A stretch of DNA of 26,786 nucleotides from a virus. The notes beneath the pieces were generated by a model. The model was given only the letters and a program-made list of their open reading frames with translations. It did no database searches and was not told where the DNA came from. A program made the translations under genes and the position numbers. Below, piece by piece: positions 7,578 to 14,802 of this stretch; position 1 is the stretch's first letter; each line of letters starts with the position of its first letter. The stretch is from IMG/VR virus record IMGVR_UViG_3300010885_009894, positions 1 to 26,786 of that record; one strand, 5' to 3'.

Positions 7578-8148
7578 CTTGACGTATAGTGGGTGTTGGA
7601 TCTGGTTGAAAACATAACCAACCGGTTATAATATATTTGACCTCAGTGGGTGCCACTACTCCCCGATGATGATGAGTCCATTGGGCAGGCCAGATCAATG
7701 TAAGACCGGCGTTGGCAGGTGTAACTATATTCTGATGTAAAAATTCTGTGCCACCGCCATCGACTATGTCATTTAGGTATGTCATATATGCAAAGTGTCT
7801 TTGCAGTGTACCTACCGTTCCGTCATTTTCGCAGTGAAGTGTATTGAAATATTGCCCCGGATTGTATCGTTGTATCCTAGGCGGAGTCCATCCCCAAGGA
7901 TGCAATTTTTCGTAACATAAAGGATATAATTCTTTATATTTTTCAATAGTGTCATGCAATGCCTTTTCGTATTGCTGGCATAATACATCATCAAAGTCTT
8001 TTAAATCATAATGCTGATACCATGGGGTCCATGCTATAAATTTATCAACATTACTTTCTCCTTTTTCCACTATGCTGTTACACAGTGTTGAATCAATATA
8101 CCAACCTGCAATGAACGTATTTGTACTGTTAATTGAATGTTCTTTCAT
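7570..8148 (-). CDS. Prolyl-4-hydroxylase-like 2OG-Fe(II) oxygenase (192 aa)
   Basis: The core reads as the double-stranded beta-helix of the P4H-like oxygenases found in many aquatic phages: 'IQRYNPGQYFNTLHCENDG' gives the HxE metal pair (His105, Glu107), 'HFAYMTYLNDIVDGGGTEF' the central strands, 'WPAQWTHHHRGVV' the distal His (159-161), and 'KYIITGWLCF' the 2OG-anchoring basic residue (Lys171). The family hydroxylates peptide or small-molecule carbons using 2-oxoglutarate and O2. Phage members have no settled substrate. Here it ends the six-gene enzyme operon, overlapping the preceding nitrilase gene by 20 bases. It stops with TAG, so amber is a normal stop in this genome. Hydroxylation of fibre residues before sugar addition is one idea, not shown. 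Confidence 0.85.
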   Translation of the reverse strand: MKEHSINSTNTFIAGWYIDSTLCNSIVEKGESNVDKFIAWTPWYQHYDLKDFDDVLCQQYEKALHDTIEKYKELYPLCYEKLHPWGWTPPRIQRYNPGQYFNTLHCENDGTVGTLQRHFAYMTYLNDIVDGGGTEFLHQNIVTPANAGLTLIWPAQWTHHHRGVVAPTEVKYIITGWLCFQPDPTPTIRQVS

Positions 8149-8902
8149 AGCATGTCAGTTTAAAATAATCAGTGCTGTGATCTCTCGCTGAGACTAATTC
8201 AGCCGAAGGCAGATATATGCCGCATTGTACTCCAGTTTGCCCTTCCCATATATCACCTTCCATCTTGTATGTATTTTCAGAAACTACTGTATACCATTTA
8301 CCAAGATTACTAAACATCTTTGCACATAGATTGTGCCATTCGCGGAACATGTGGCCTTGGGGACCTTTAGGAGTATTTGCACAGGCAAATAATATATTGC
8401 AGCCTTGTTCTTTTAAACTTCTCACTAGCTTACCCGATGCATCTGGATAGGACATCGGATCGGCCCATAGGTCGCTACATATTAATCCTGCAATTTTCAT
8501 TCCTCTATAATCGATTACCTGAACACCGTTGCCAGCAGTATAGTAGTGCTCAAATAGAATGTTTTTATAATGTACGTGTTCAATATTTCCATTAATAATA
8601 AATTGTAATGTATCACACCATTGATCATATTCATTAAACCATGCTGTACCCAGTACTAGATCTACGGCTTTTTCTTTAGAGTATGCAGTTATGTCTTTAA
8701 CTGCATCAGATAACTGTAAAATTTTAGTATCAGATGCGTTAACTGGGCTCCACATATATCCGCTTAATGCACATTCAGGAGTAGACATAATATCTACGCC
8801 GTTATTTGCTGCCCAATCTATTGCACGTTTAATTTCAGTTAGATTTTGTTGAATATTTGTTGTTACCGGAATTTGGCAACCTGCAATAACTAGCGGTTTC
8901 AT
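8129..8902 (-). CDS. Nitrilase-superfamily carbon-nitrogen hydrolase (257 aa)
   Basis: The Glu-Lys-Cys triad of the nitrilase fold is present in order: Glu43 in 'MSTPECALSGY', Lys113 in 'HYKNILFEHYYTAG' and Cys142 in 'IAGLICSDLWADP'. The N-terminal 'VIAGCQIPVTTNIQQNL' is also typical, and 257 residues is the usual single-domain length. These enzymes hydrolyse non-peptide C-N bonds in amides, N-carbamoyl compounds or nitriles, and some transfer acyl groups. The N-carbamoyl specificity of some members is notable next to a carbamoyltransferase, but the substrate cannot be read from the sequence. The gene starts two bases from the stop of the SGNH gene with a weak SD, so translation is probably coupled. 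Phage-encoded members of this family are unusual. Confidence 0.87.
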   Translation of the reverse strand: MKPLVIAGCQIPVTTNIQQNLTEIKRAIDWAANNGVDIMSTPECALSGYMWSPVNASDTKILQLSDAVKDITAYSKEKAVDLVLGTAWFNEYDQWCDTLQFIINGNIEHVHYKNILFEHYYTAGNGVQVIDYRGMKIAGLICSDLWADPMSYPDASGKLVRSLKEQGCNILFACANTPKGPQGHMFREWHNLCAKMFSNLGKWYTVVSENTYKMEGDIWEGQTGVQCGIYLPSAELVSARDHSTDYFKLTCYERTFN

Positions 8903-8903
8903 A

Positions 8904-9686
8904 TTAATTTAATTGATTTTCAATTGTGTAATTGTACAATTTGTTTGCCCAGTCAATATGATTTAATCTAGTAGGGTGTACAGGTAGAGATGCCCATCCC
9001 GACGATGGTGCTATTGGGCGGTATGTATTCCAGAAACTATACTCTCGAGTTGTCGGAGACATGTATTCTTTGCCTATCATGCTGACCATATGCGCTGCAT
9101 GAGGTTGCAATGCATCGGTAATTAACTGATCAATTCCGTTAAATTGTAAAATTGTTACCCCTAATCTATTTGCTAGACTAGTAAGAGATATACTATAGTT
9201 TAATAATAATTCTTGTTGATAAAAATCATAGGCCCAATAATTTGTAAAGTATTGGAACACTCCGGGTAATGTGTGAGATAACGAACCAGTTTGTCCGCAT
9301 ATTTCCTGAGGAGTTACACATAAAAACGACCCTTCGGTGCCCGGGTGAGTTACATTGGGTGCAGTTTTTTTAATTTCTGCAGGAACATCTATTTTAAAGG
9401 GATTAACAAGTTCCAATCGTGCAGGGCCAGTCCATTGGATAACTACCATCCCTGAAGTACCGTATTCTTGGTAGCATCGGACAATTTCTTCTTGAGCAAC
9501 TCTATAAATGCTACCGTTACTTCTTCCTGGCCATCCGCGGTTTACAACAGTATCTGCACGTAACAATGTACCAAGGTGTGCAGGCCATGCATTATCTTTG
9601 TCTTCGGGTAAAGATGACCCGACAACTGTAGTATCAGTTCCCCAGGTCAGACTACACCCTACTGCTAACAGCCAATCTTTTTTCAT
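8904..9686 (-). CDS. SGNH/GDSL-like hydrolase fold protein (260 aa)
   Basis: Block I is 'LLAVGCSLTWGTDT', placing the candidate nucleophile at Ser12. Block II is 'VVNRGWPGRSNGSIYRV' with the expected Gly and Asn. 'MVVIQWTGPARLEL' matches the block-III position but has Trp-Thr where esterases usually have GxND. Near the C-terminus 'VHPTRLNHIDWANKLY' occupies the site of the catalytic DxxH but lacks a clear Asp two residues before the His. This pattern recurs in a group of phage SGNH-like proteins. They may be esterases or acyltransferases on sugars, or catalytically altered. It lies third from the end of the enzyme operon, its ATG immediately after the upstream stop. The fold call is fairly confident; activity is uncertain. 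Confidence 0.7.
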   Translation of the reverse strand: MKKDWLLAVGCSLTWGTDTTVVGSSLPEDKDNAWPAHLGTLLRADTVVNRGWPGRSNGSIYRVAQEEIVRCYQEYGTSGMVVIQWTGPARLELVNPFKIDVPAEIKKTAPNVTHPGTEGSFLCVTPQEICGQTGSLSHTLPGVFQYFTNYWAYDFYQQELLLNYSISLTSLANRLGVTILQFNGIDQLITDALQPHAAHMVSMIGKEYMSPTTREYSFWNTYRPIAPSSGWASLPVHPTRLNHIDWANKLYNYTIENQLN

Positions 9687-9689
9687 TTA

Positions 9690-10439
9690 TTAACTTGTTA
9701 AACTGCGGTCTTTCAAATACATTTCAAATCCTTCCATTGTAGCAGGGTCGTCTAATAGCACATGAGGCCTAAACGGATTTGATAATTTATTTTTTTCAAT
9801 CGCCACATCAAACGCTAGACTAATACGTACATCGTCTCCCTCGTACACGTCACTACAATGAGGTACCCAACTAGGAAATAGTATCAATCTGCCTTCTTTG
9901 GTGGCAAAGCTGTTTGTTTGATCAGGACGAGAACAATTTATTAAATGCAACAGTGTTGGAGCAGTTGTTAGGTAGTATGTTGAGCTGAGATATGCAGTAG
10001 CATCGCTCATGTGAGCATGTTTAGAAATCCATTCACCTTTTCTCAGTACATTTGCCCACCCGTGTACATAGACTTTTACACGAGGATAGTTCAGCTCTTT
10101 TAAAAATAATAGGTAGTGTTTTCTAAAGATGTGAAATAGCTTTTCTAACTCTGGACTCATCTGAAATCGATCAAGTTGATCCCCGTCTTTGGCATTTTGG
10201 TCCCAAAATAAGTTATGCTGTTTCCAGTGCTGTGTGTGAGCATACGGATCGTCATGTTGTTTTGGAACTTCACTTACCAACGTTTCTCTTGCTATTTGTT
10301 TTTCAAATTCCAGTATTTGATTTCGTAATGCTGCTCGTAGAGAATCACTGCCGCCGTCCATTGTTTCATACAGAGGCATTTTTAAATTTGCAGCAAATTT
10401 AGTTTCTGGTATATCTGAATTAAACCAATGAACGGCCAT
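9690..10439 (-). CDS. 2OG-Fe(II) oxygenase-like protein (249 aa)
   Basis: The C-terminal half resembles the putative 2OG-Fe(II) oxygenases grouped as TIGR02466: 'WISKHAHMSDATAYLSSTYY' supplies a metal His (141 or 143), 'GRLILFPSWVPHCSDVYEG' the distal His194, and 'DVRISLAFDV' the 2OG-binding Arg205. The N-terminal 110 residues are helical and unassigned. I start it at the ATG at 10439 (MAVHWF), because AAGGA lies eight bases upstream; an in-frame ATG 24 bases earlier would overlap the carbamoyltransferase gene and lacks such a site. Only one base separates it from the upstream stop. The typical HxD Asp is not obvious, so activity is less certain than for the P4H-like protein. This makes two oxygenases of different subfamilies in one operon. 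Confidence 0.7.
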   Translation of the reverse strand: MAVHWFNSDIPETKFAANLKMPLYETMDGGSDSLRAALRNQILEFEKQIARETLVSEVPKQHDDPYAHTQHWKQHNLFWDQNAKDGDQLDRFQMSPELEKLFHIFRKHYLLFLKELNYPRVKVYVHGWANVLRKGEWISKHAHMSDATAYLSSTYYLTTAPTLLHLINCSRPDQTNSFATKEGRLILFPSWVPHCSDVYEGDDVRISLAFDVAIEKNKLSNPFRPHVLLDDPATMEGFEMYLKDRSLTS

Positions 10440-10440
10440 A

Positions 10441-12210
10441 TTACATTCCTTGTTGTTCTGCAAAATTATGAGGTACTGTAATCAGTTTACCAACTTCCGG
10501 TAAAAACAAGTACTTCAGCTCACTGCTACGTAGGGTGTACAATGCGTCTTCAATCGTTTCAACTAGCGGATCTCCACCAAGATTAAAGCTAGTATTAAAC
10601 AAGATTGGTACTCCGGTGAGGCGTTTAAATTCTGCAATCAAATCATAATAGTGTTTGTTCTCATCAACGGTAACTGTTTGAATACGGCAAGTTCCATCTA
10701 CGTGAATAATACTAGGAACTTTTTCAGCAACACCCGGTTGGCAGTTTACTGCATACATCATGAATGGAGTTGAATCCATTCCTCTTAAGTCAAACCACTC
10801 ATGTACATCTTCTTGTAAAATTGTGCCAGCAAACGGACGGAACCATTCACGATGTTTAACTTCGTTGACGATATCTTTACCATCTTTAACACGGGGATCG
10901 AACAATATAGATCTATTACCCAGCGCACGTGGGCCTGCTTCGCTGCGACCTTGGAACATACACACAATTGTTTCTTCACTGATTAATTTTGCAATTGACT
11001 CAACGGTTGCATCTTCAATTGTTTCACCATCCATTAATCTTGCATCGTACTTTCCATCTTTTTCAAAATAGTTAGGACCGTAATAAATGGTCTTATGCGG
11101 ACGACGAGTAACATCTTCATTTATTTCATGATGTACTAGTTTTGCAGCGCCAATGCATGTGCCGCCGTCGTGGGCAATTGGTTCTATAAAGAGATTAATG
11201 CCTTCTGGTAGATGTTTTAAGTATTCGTAATTGCCAACACAGTTTAAACCAAAGCCACCGGCAATTACGATATTCTTTTCGCCGGTTCGTTTTACAGCAT
11301 CAAGAATTAATCTAACTATCTGTTCTTCACAGGCATGCTGTACTGCATATGCTAGATCCATTTTACTTTCTAACGAATCGTTATTTAATGCAGGGTATAA
11401 CACCCTGTCAATATATGCACCATTTGGATAGTTAGGGGTGAATAAATTACGATTACTTATATGACGAGCATCCGCTCCAAGAAAGATCGGCGGAATGTCT
11501 GGATTAGCTTTACCGTAAGGAGCAAGACCCATTGCTTTTCCAGCTTCAATGAAGCTAAATCCACAGTATTCTGTCATGGCCTCATAACACTTTGTAATTC
11601 CACAATGGTCTGTAAACATAACATCGTGGATGTCTTCCGGTTTGCCGCGATTCGCGTGAGGAACTTGTAATTTTTCAAGAGCAACTCGTGGACCGCGGAC
11701 TCCGATATGCTTAAATCTGGTTGCAAAATTTGCAGGATATGATGCGGCAAAAATTGTTTCTAATTCAAATCCAGTCTCGCCACTATCGCCTAATGGGATA
11801 AACGTTCCTGCTCCGTCGACAATCAAACAGGCCGCTGTTTCGAATCCGCTATTGTAGAATGCACAAGCAGCATGTAGCTCATGGTGTAGGTGCGCTAGAT
11901 CAATAACTTGCGGATGTTTCGGTTCATCTAAATTGCGAATTAATCCTAATTTTCTTGCCCAGCCAGTATACATGTCGTCGCCGGTAAAATCAATTTTTCC
12001 AGCAGTGGCCAGCGGCTGTGTATGTGCAACTACTAGATAGTCAAGACTATCTGTATACTCTTTAATTTTTAACATACCAGCTAATGGGCCACCGTCGTAT
12101 TTTTTTCGGCTTAGGCGTTCTTCCTCGATGTAAAATACAACTTCGCCATCTTTTAGCAAACAAGTTGCGCCGTTGTGTCCTCTGGTAATGCCTGCAATCC
12201 ATTGTGTCAT
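10441..12210 (-). CDS. O-carbamoyltransferase, NodU/CmcH/TobZ family (589 aa)
   Basis: Both domains of the family are present at full length. The N-terminal kinase-like domain has 'IAGITRGHNGATCLLKDG' with His12, 'FYIEEERLSRKKYDGG', the metal/nucleotide motif 'LAHLHHELHAACAFYNSGF' (His109, 110, 113) and 'ACLIVDGAG' (Asp132). 'IVIAGGFGLNCVGNYEYL' and 'EPIAHDGGTCIGAAK' follow. The C-terminal YrdC-like domain has 'GRSEAGPRALGNRSILFDP', 'VKHREWFRPFAGTILQED' and 'GVPILFNTSFNLGGDPLV'. The enzymes make carbamoyl-adenylate from carbamoyl phosphate and ATP and move the carbamoyl group to a hydroxyl, usually on a sugar. It has a good SD (AAGGA) and sits second in the operon, after a glycosyltransferase, so a sugar acceptor is likely. 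Some phage relatives have been linked to DNA-base modification; that alternative stays open. Confidence 0.95.
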   Translation of the reverse strand: MTQWIAGITRGHNGATCLLKDGEVVFYIEEERLSRKKYDGGPLAGMLKIKEYTDSLDYLVVAHTQPLATAGKIDFTGDDMYTGWARKLGLIRNLDEPKHPQVIDLAHLHHELHAACAFYNSGFETAACLIVDGAGTFIPLGDSGETGFELETIFAASYPANFATRFKHIGVRGPRVALEKLQVPHANRGKPEDIHDVMFTDHCGITKCYEAMTEYCGFSFIEAGKAMGLAPYGKANPDIPPIFLGADARHISNRNLFTPNYPNGAYIDRVLYPALNNDSLESKMDLAYAVQHACEEQIVRLILDAVKRTGEKNIVIAGGFGLNCVGNYEYLKHLPEGINLFIEPIAHDGGTCIGAAKLVHHEINEDVTRRPHKTIYYGPNYFEKDGKYDARLMDGETIEDATVESIAKLISEETIVCMFQGRSEAGPRALGNRSILFDPRVKDGKDIVNEVKHREWFRPFAGTILQEDVHEWFDLRGMDSTPFMMYAVNCQPGVAEKVPSIIHVDGTCRIQTVTVDENKHYYDLIAEFKRLTGVPILFNTSFNLGGDPLVETIEDALYTLRSSELKYLFLPEVGKLITVPHNFAEQQGM

Positions 12211-12222
12211 ATTACAAATTCC

Positions 12223-13149
12223 TTATTTTACAGTTTGTTTAATGTGTGTTTCTATACTTGTGTATAGATTTTCAAATTCTTCAGACGATAAGCTCAATGC
12301 TTGATCGTTAATTCTATCAGCTAAATGACTGTTGAAGTCACTAATTCTAATAGGTGCATATTCTTTTGTAAACCCCGGTTTTTCCCAAATATTAAAGTGT
12401 TGAGGGTGTGACACATTTATTGCAAAAGTGCTGCCGAGTATTACCGTTCCTGGCACATTAAATGCATAGGCAAAGTGTTGTCCTACACTGTCACACCCAA
12501 TAAAATAGTCAGCAAGTTCGATTACCGCTGCCCACTTGCGCAGATCAAAATTCTTTGGCTGAATAGTAAATGTATCGTTTTTAGTTGGGAATTCACTCAT
12601 GGAAATCACATTGTATGTTTTGCGCAGGCGTTCTACAATTTTTAAATAGTCAGCTTGCTCGATACTACGAGTACCCATATCGGCAACGATTCCAAGATCG
12701 TCGTTGGGCTGAGACCCTCGACCGTATGGTTGTATTACAATTGTTTTGTCTTTGCCGTGTTCTTTTCTTGCAATATTTAATGCAGCAAGTGCATGTAGCT
12801 CTTCGTCTTTGTTTAGGTAAAGAGCAGGGCGAGTCTGTGTGCGTAATTCTGTGTGTCCATTTATTTGTTTATCAAATGCCTGTGCTATACTGCATCGTTG
12901 ATTGTAGTAATCGTTATCCCTATAAGGCTCAGTTGTGACAAGCTCACCATGTTTAATAATATCTTTAAATAGATTTTTATGATTTACGTCAAATACTTTA
13001 TCCTGTAGTAATGGATTACCCCAAAACATATCTAATCCGGATTCACATACAATGTAAAATTCATCGTGTGTTTTAGCATATTCTTCTAGAGCGGGTAATG
13101 CACTAACCACTCTGCCTGAACCGCCGTTTATAAAGAAGACTTTATACAT
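12223..13149 (-). CDS. Glycosyltransferase, GT9/heptosyltransferase-like (308 aa)
   Basis: It looks like a GT-B enzyme of the ADP-heptosyltransferase type: an N-terminal Rossmann start 'VFFINGGSGRVVSALPALEE', a mid-protein 'KTIVIQPYGRGSQP', and the C-terminal donor-site signature 'DYFIGCDSVGQHFAYAFNVP' followed by 'GTVILGSTF'. Family members transfer a sugar from a nucleotide donor onto a surface glycan. Length fits the family. It is the first gene of the six-enzyme operon. The ATG follows directly after a T-tract; the only SD candidate is AGGGG, 11 bases upstream, which lies in the 3' arm of a long hairpin. Translation could therefore depend on which promoter made the transcript. The family is moderately certain; the substrate is unknown. 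Confidence 0.7.
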   Translation of the reverse strand: MYKVFFINGGSGRVVSALPALEEYAKTHDEFYIVCESGLDMFWGNPLLQDKVFDVNHKNLFKDIIKHGELVTTEPYRDNDYYNQRCSIAQAFDKQINGHTELRTQTRPALYLNKDEELHALAALNIARKEHGKDKTIVIQPYGRGSQPNDDLGIVADMGTRSIEQADYLKIVERLRKTYNVISMSEFPTKNDTFTIQPKNFDLRKWAAVIELADYFIGCDSVGQHFAYAFNVPGTVILGSTFAINVSHPQHFNIWEKPGFTKEYAPIRISDFNSHLADRINDQALSLSSEEFENLYTSIETHIKQTVK

Positions 13150-13199
13150 AAAAAAAATAACCCCTAATATCAGTGTATTGCTCTGATATTTATGGGGTT
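13150..13199 (-). terminator. Hairpin plus T-tract between tail-adhesin genes and enzyme operon
   Basis: On the minus strand AACCCC-ATAAA-TATCAG (13199-13183) pairs with CTGATA-TTA-GGGGTT (13173-13159), with a small internal bulge and a nine-base loop, and is followed by eight Ts (13157-13150). This is a textbook intrinsic terminator for the 91-aa gene upstream. The T-tract directly abuts the ATG of the glycosyltransferase gene. The 3' arm also contains AGGGG, that gene's only SD candidate. Confidence 0.8.
13185..13194 (-). promoter_or_regulatory. Late promoter-like box embedded in the hairpin
   Basis: The minus strand reads CATAAATATC, one mismatch from TATAAATA in the first eight bases. 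With T4 spacing (+1 about six bases past the box) the transcript would start near 13181, in the hairpin loop. It would then lack the 5' arm, leaving the AGGGG SD unpaired and the terminator unable to form. Confidence 0.5.
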
Positions 13200-13233
13200 A
13201 CTTTTATTATTGCAGTAAATGTGAGTTACATGG

Positions 13234-13509
13234 TTATCTGTTAGATAATATCAATTCCTGATCCATGTTTGGCATTTGAGGCCAAACAATTTTGCTGAGA
13301 TCGTCAAGATCAGCATACGTGATCGGTATGTCTCGAAGAACTTGTTTATACTCTCTCCACATGGATTGGATAGATTCTGGAGAATCAAAATTATAACGAG
13401 ACTCTGCCAGTAACAGCATTTGGTCTCGACGCATTCTAACAATTTCCCATGTAACAGGGGGGGTGTCTTGCGTTGGTTCTGTTTCGATAATAATTGGATC
13501 TTGTATCAT
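13234..13509 (-). CDS. Tail-fibre assembly chaperone-like protein (91 aa)
   Basis: Residues about 19-82 carry the pattern of small phage tail-assembly chaperones of the PF16778 type: 'WEIVRMRRDQMLLLAESRY' near the N-terminus, then 'SMWREYKQVLRDIP', then 'IVWPQMP'. Such proteins are usually encoded next to the fibre they help fold. This one directly follows the 429-aa Gly/Cys-rich adhesin: its ATG begins one base after the upstream stop, and the SD is weak (AAGGG, 12 bases away), so coupled translation is likely. A hairpin terminator follows. The same motif occurs in the 194-aa protein at 14803-15387. The family match is by eye. Confidence 0.7.
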   Translation of the reverse strand: MIQDPIIIETEPTQDTPPVTWEIVRMRRDQMLLLAESRYNFDSPESIQSMWREYKQVLRDIPITYADLDDLSKIVWPQMPNMDQELILSNR

Positions 13510-13510
13510 A

Positions 13511-14800
13511 TTAGTAATATACCCTTACGTAACCAGCTGCGCCAATACCGCCAGTTGTGCTCTTGTAATAACACTGCGACATGCTTGATGATGATCCGCC
13601 GCCGCCGGGAAAGTTGCCCGGTTTAGTGTTGTTATGTCGATCACACTGTGAATAACTAGTAGTACCGCATGTATATTGTGCAGTACCCGGAGTATTGTAT
13701 GCGGATACTGTTTCATTTCTAGAATACATTGACATGGATCCAGTTGCTGTACTTAATGTTATTGCACTACCAGCTCGGGTGAGACTCACAGTAAATGTAC
13801 TGCTAGTAGGAACAGATACTACATAATATGCAGTGCTTGCTTCAATGCCGCCAAAGACTGCGCCTAAAAAATACACCTGTGTCCCAACTGGAATTTTTGC
13901 AGTGTCAGTTGTGCTTATAGTTAATACGTTAGTGCTAACTGTAGTATTTGTCACTGTTAAAATTAACTGGCCTGGATTATCACCGCCGATGCCTGCAACA
14001 GAGTTAGTATTTGTACAGGAGGTATTGAATCTATAATAACTCCAGCAGTTACACGAATACCCGTGCCATGTACCGTCACCGCCCCATGGTGCGCTACCTC
14101 CAAGACTATGTTGATTGCTACAATATCCGCCACACCCCGGAGATGTTGCGCCGGTTGCTGATGCACTAACGTGGTATGTGGTTGGAAAGTTTGAAGCTGC
14201 ACGATATCCAGTGCATCCGTAATTGCAGCCGCAATCGCCTGTTGGGTCTTCCGATCCAAATGGTGAACCACAAGCCCTGGCGGTGCAACCGCAGTACCAG
14301 TAGCACTGAGCAGTTCCTGTGCGGCCACCATGGGAATCTGCACAGATTGTTCCGTTTCTTAATACTAATGAGCACTGGCCTCGGCCTCCTGCACAACACC
14401 AATTTGAACCAGCATTATAGCCACCACCTTGGCATCCGCCTGCACCTGCACATATATCTAATACATCGCCGGGTACAACAGGAAACGTTTGGCGTACCCA
14501 TGTGGCTCCGCCGCCGCCCGGGTTTGATCCGCAACAATCTCCGTTTATTACAGACGGGCCACCGCCCCCACCGCCCCATAGCTCAACTGTAACTGATGTA
14601 ACTCCAGCCGGAACAGTCCAAGAACACAGGCATCCAAGCGGTGTTGTAGTACCTTGGCAGCAACATCCTTTTTCCCCGGCCGTTAGATCCGGTGAACAGC
14701 CGTATACTTCTAAAGATCGTATACAGAACGGTGCGCTAGGTACAGTGACTGGTTGTGCGCAGCACGGTGAACCTTTATTAACACAAACGACATATGCCAT
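13511..14800 (-). CDS. Glycine- and cysteine-rich tail adhesin with inserted beta module (429 aa)
   Basis: After a Cys-rich N-terminus (1-58) comes 'CSWTVPAGVTSVTVELWGGG', the entry to a glycine-rich adhesin domain, then Gly-rich sequence full of cysteines. I count 33 Cys in 429 residues, including CC and CCC clusters. It ends in 'GGIGAAGYVRVYY', matching the ends of the two upstream paralogues. Residues about 279-358 are different: a Cys-free Thr/Val/Ser-rich block ('YYVVSVPTSSTFTVSL') of the same type as the repeats in the 1277-aa fibre. A strong SD (AGGAG) precedes the ATG. The likely role is a receptor-binding tip. Many Cys could allow disulfide or metal cross-linking, which would be unusual for a protein assembled in the cytoplasm. 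Confidence 0.82.
   Translation of the reverse strand: MAYVVCVNKGSPCCAQPVTVPSAPFCIRSLEVYGCSPDLTAGEKGCCCQGTTTPLGCLCSWTVPAGVTSVTVELWGGGGGGPSVINGDCCGSNPGGGGATWVRQTFPVVPGDVLDICAGAGGCQGGGYNAGSNWCCAGGRGQCSLVLRNGTICADSHGGRTGTAQCYWYCGCTARACGSPFGSEDPTGDCGCNYGCTGYRAASNFPTTYHVSASATGATSPGCGGYCSNQHSLGGSAPWGGDGTWHGYSCNCWSYYRFNTSCTNTNSVAGIGGDNPGQLILTVTNTTVSTNVLTISTTDTAKIPVGTQVYFLGAVFGGIEASTAYYVVSVPTSSTFTVSLTRAGSAITLSTATGSMSMYSRNETVSAYNTPGTAQYTCGTTSYSQCDRHNNTKPGNFPGGGGSSSSMSQCYYKSTTGGIGAAGYVRVYY
13727..13966 (-). other. Inserted ~80-residue 'YYV' beta module inside the adhesin gene
   Basis: The encoded block has 'VGTQVYFLGAVFGGI', then 'STAYYVVSVPTSSTFTVSL', then 'TLSTATGSM', the same order as each half-unit of the array at 18142-20629. 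It contains no Cys, while the sequence on both sides is Cys-rich, so it looks like a module inserted in a surface loop. Confidence 0.75.
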
Positions 14801-14802
14801 TA

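Noticed and set aside
10440-10463. Upstream ATG for the 249-aa oxygenase-like gene
   Set aside because: It overlaps the carbamoyltransferase gene and lacks an SD; AAGGA stands before the ATG at 10439.
14176-14592. 138-aa plus-strand frame opposite the 429-aa adhesin
   Set aside because: His/Arg-rich antisense shadow of Gly/Cys codons without start signals.
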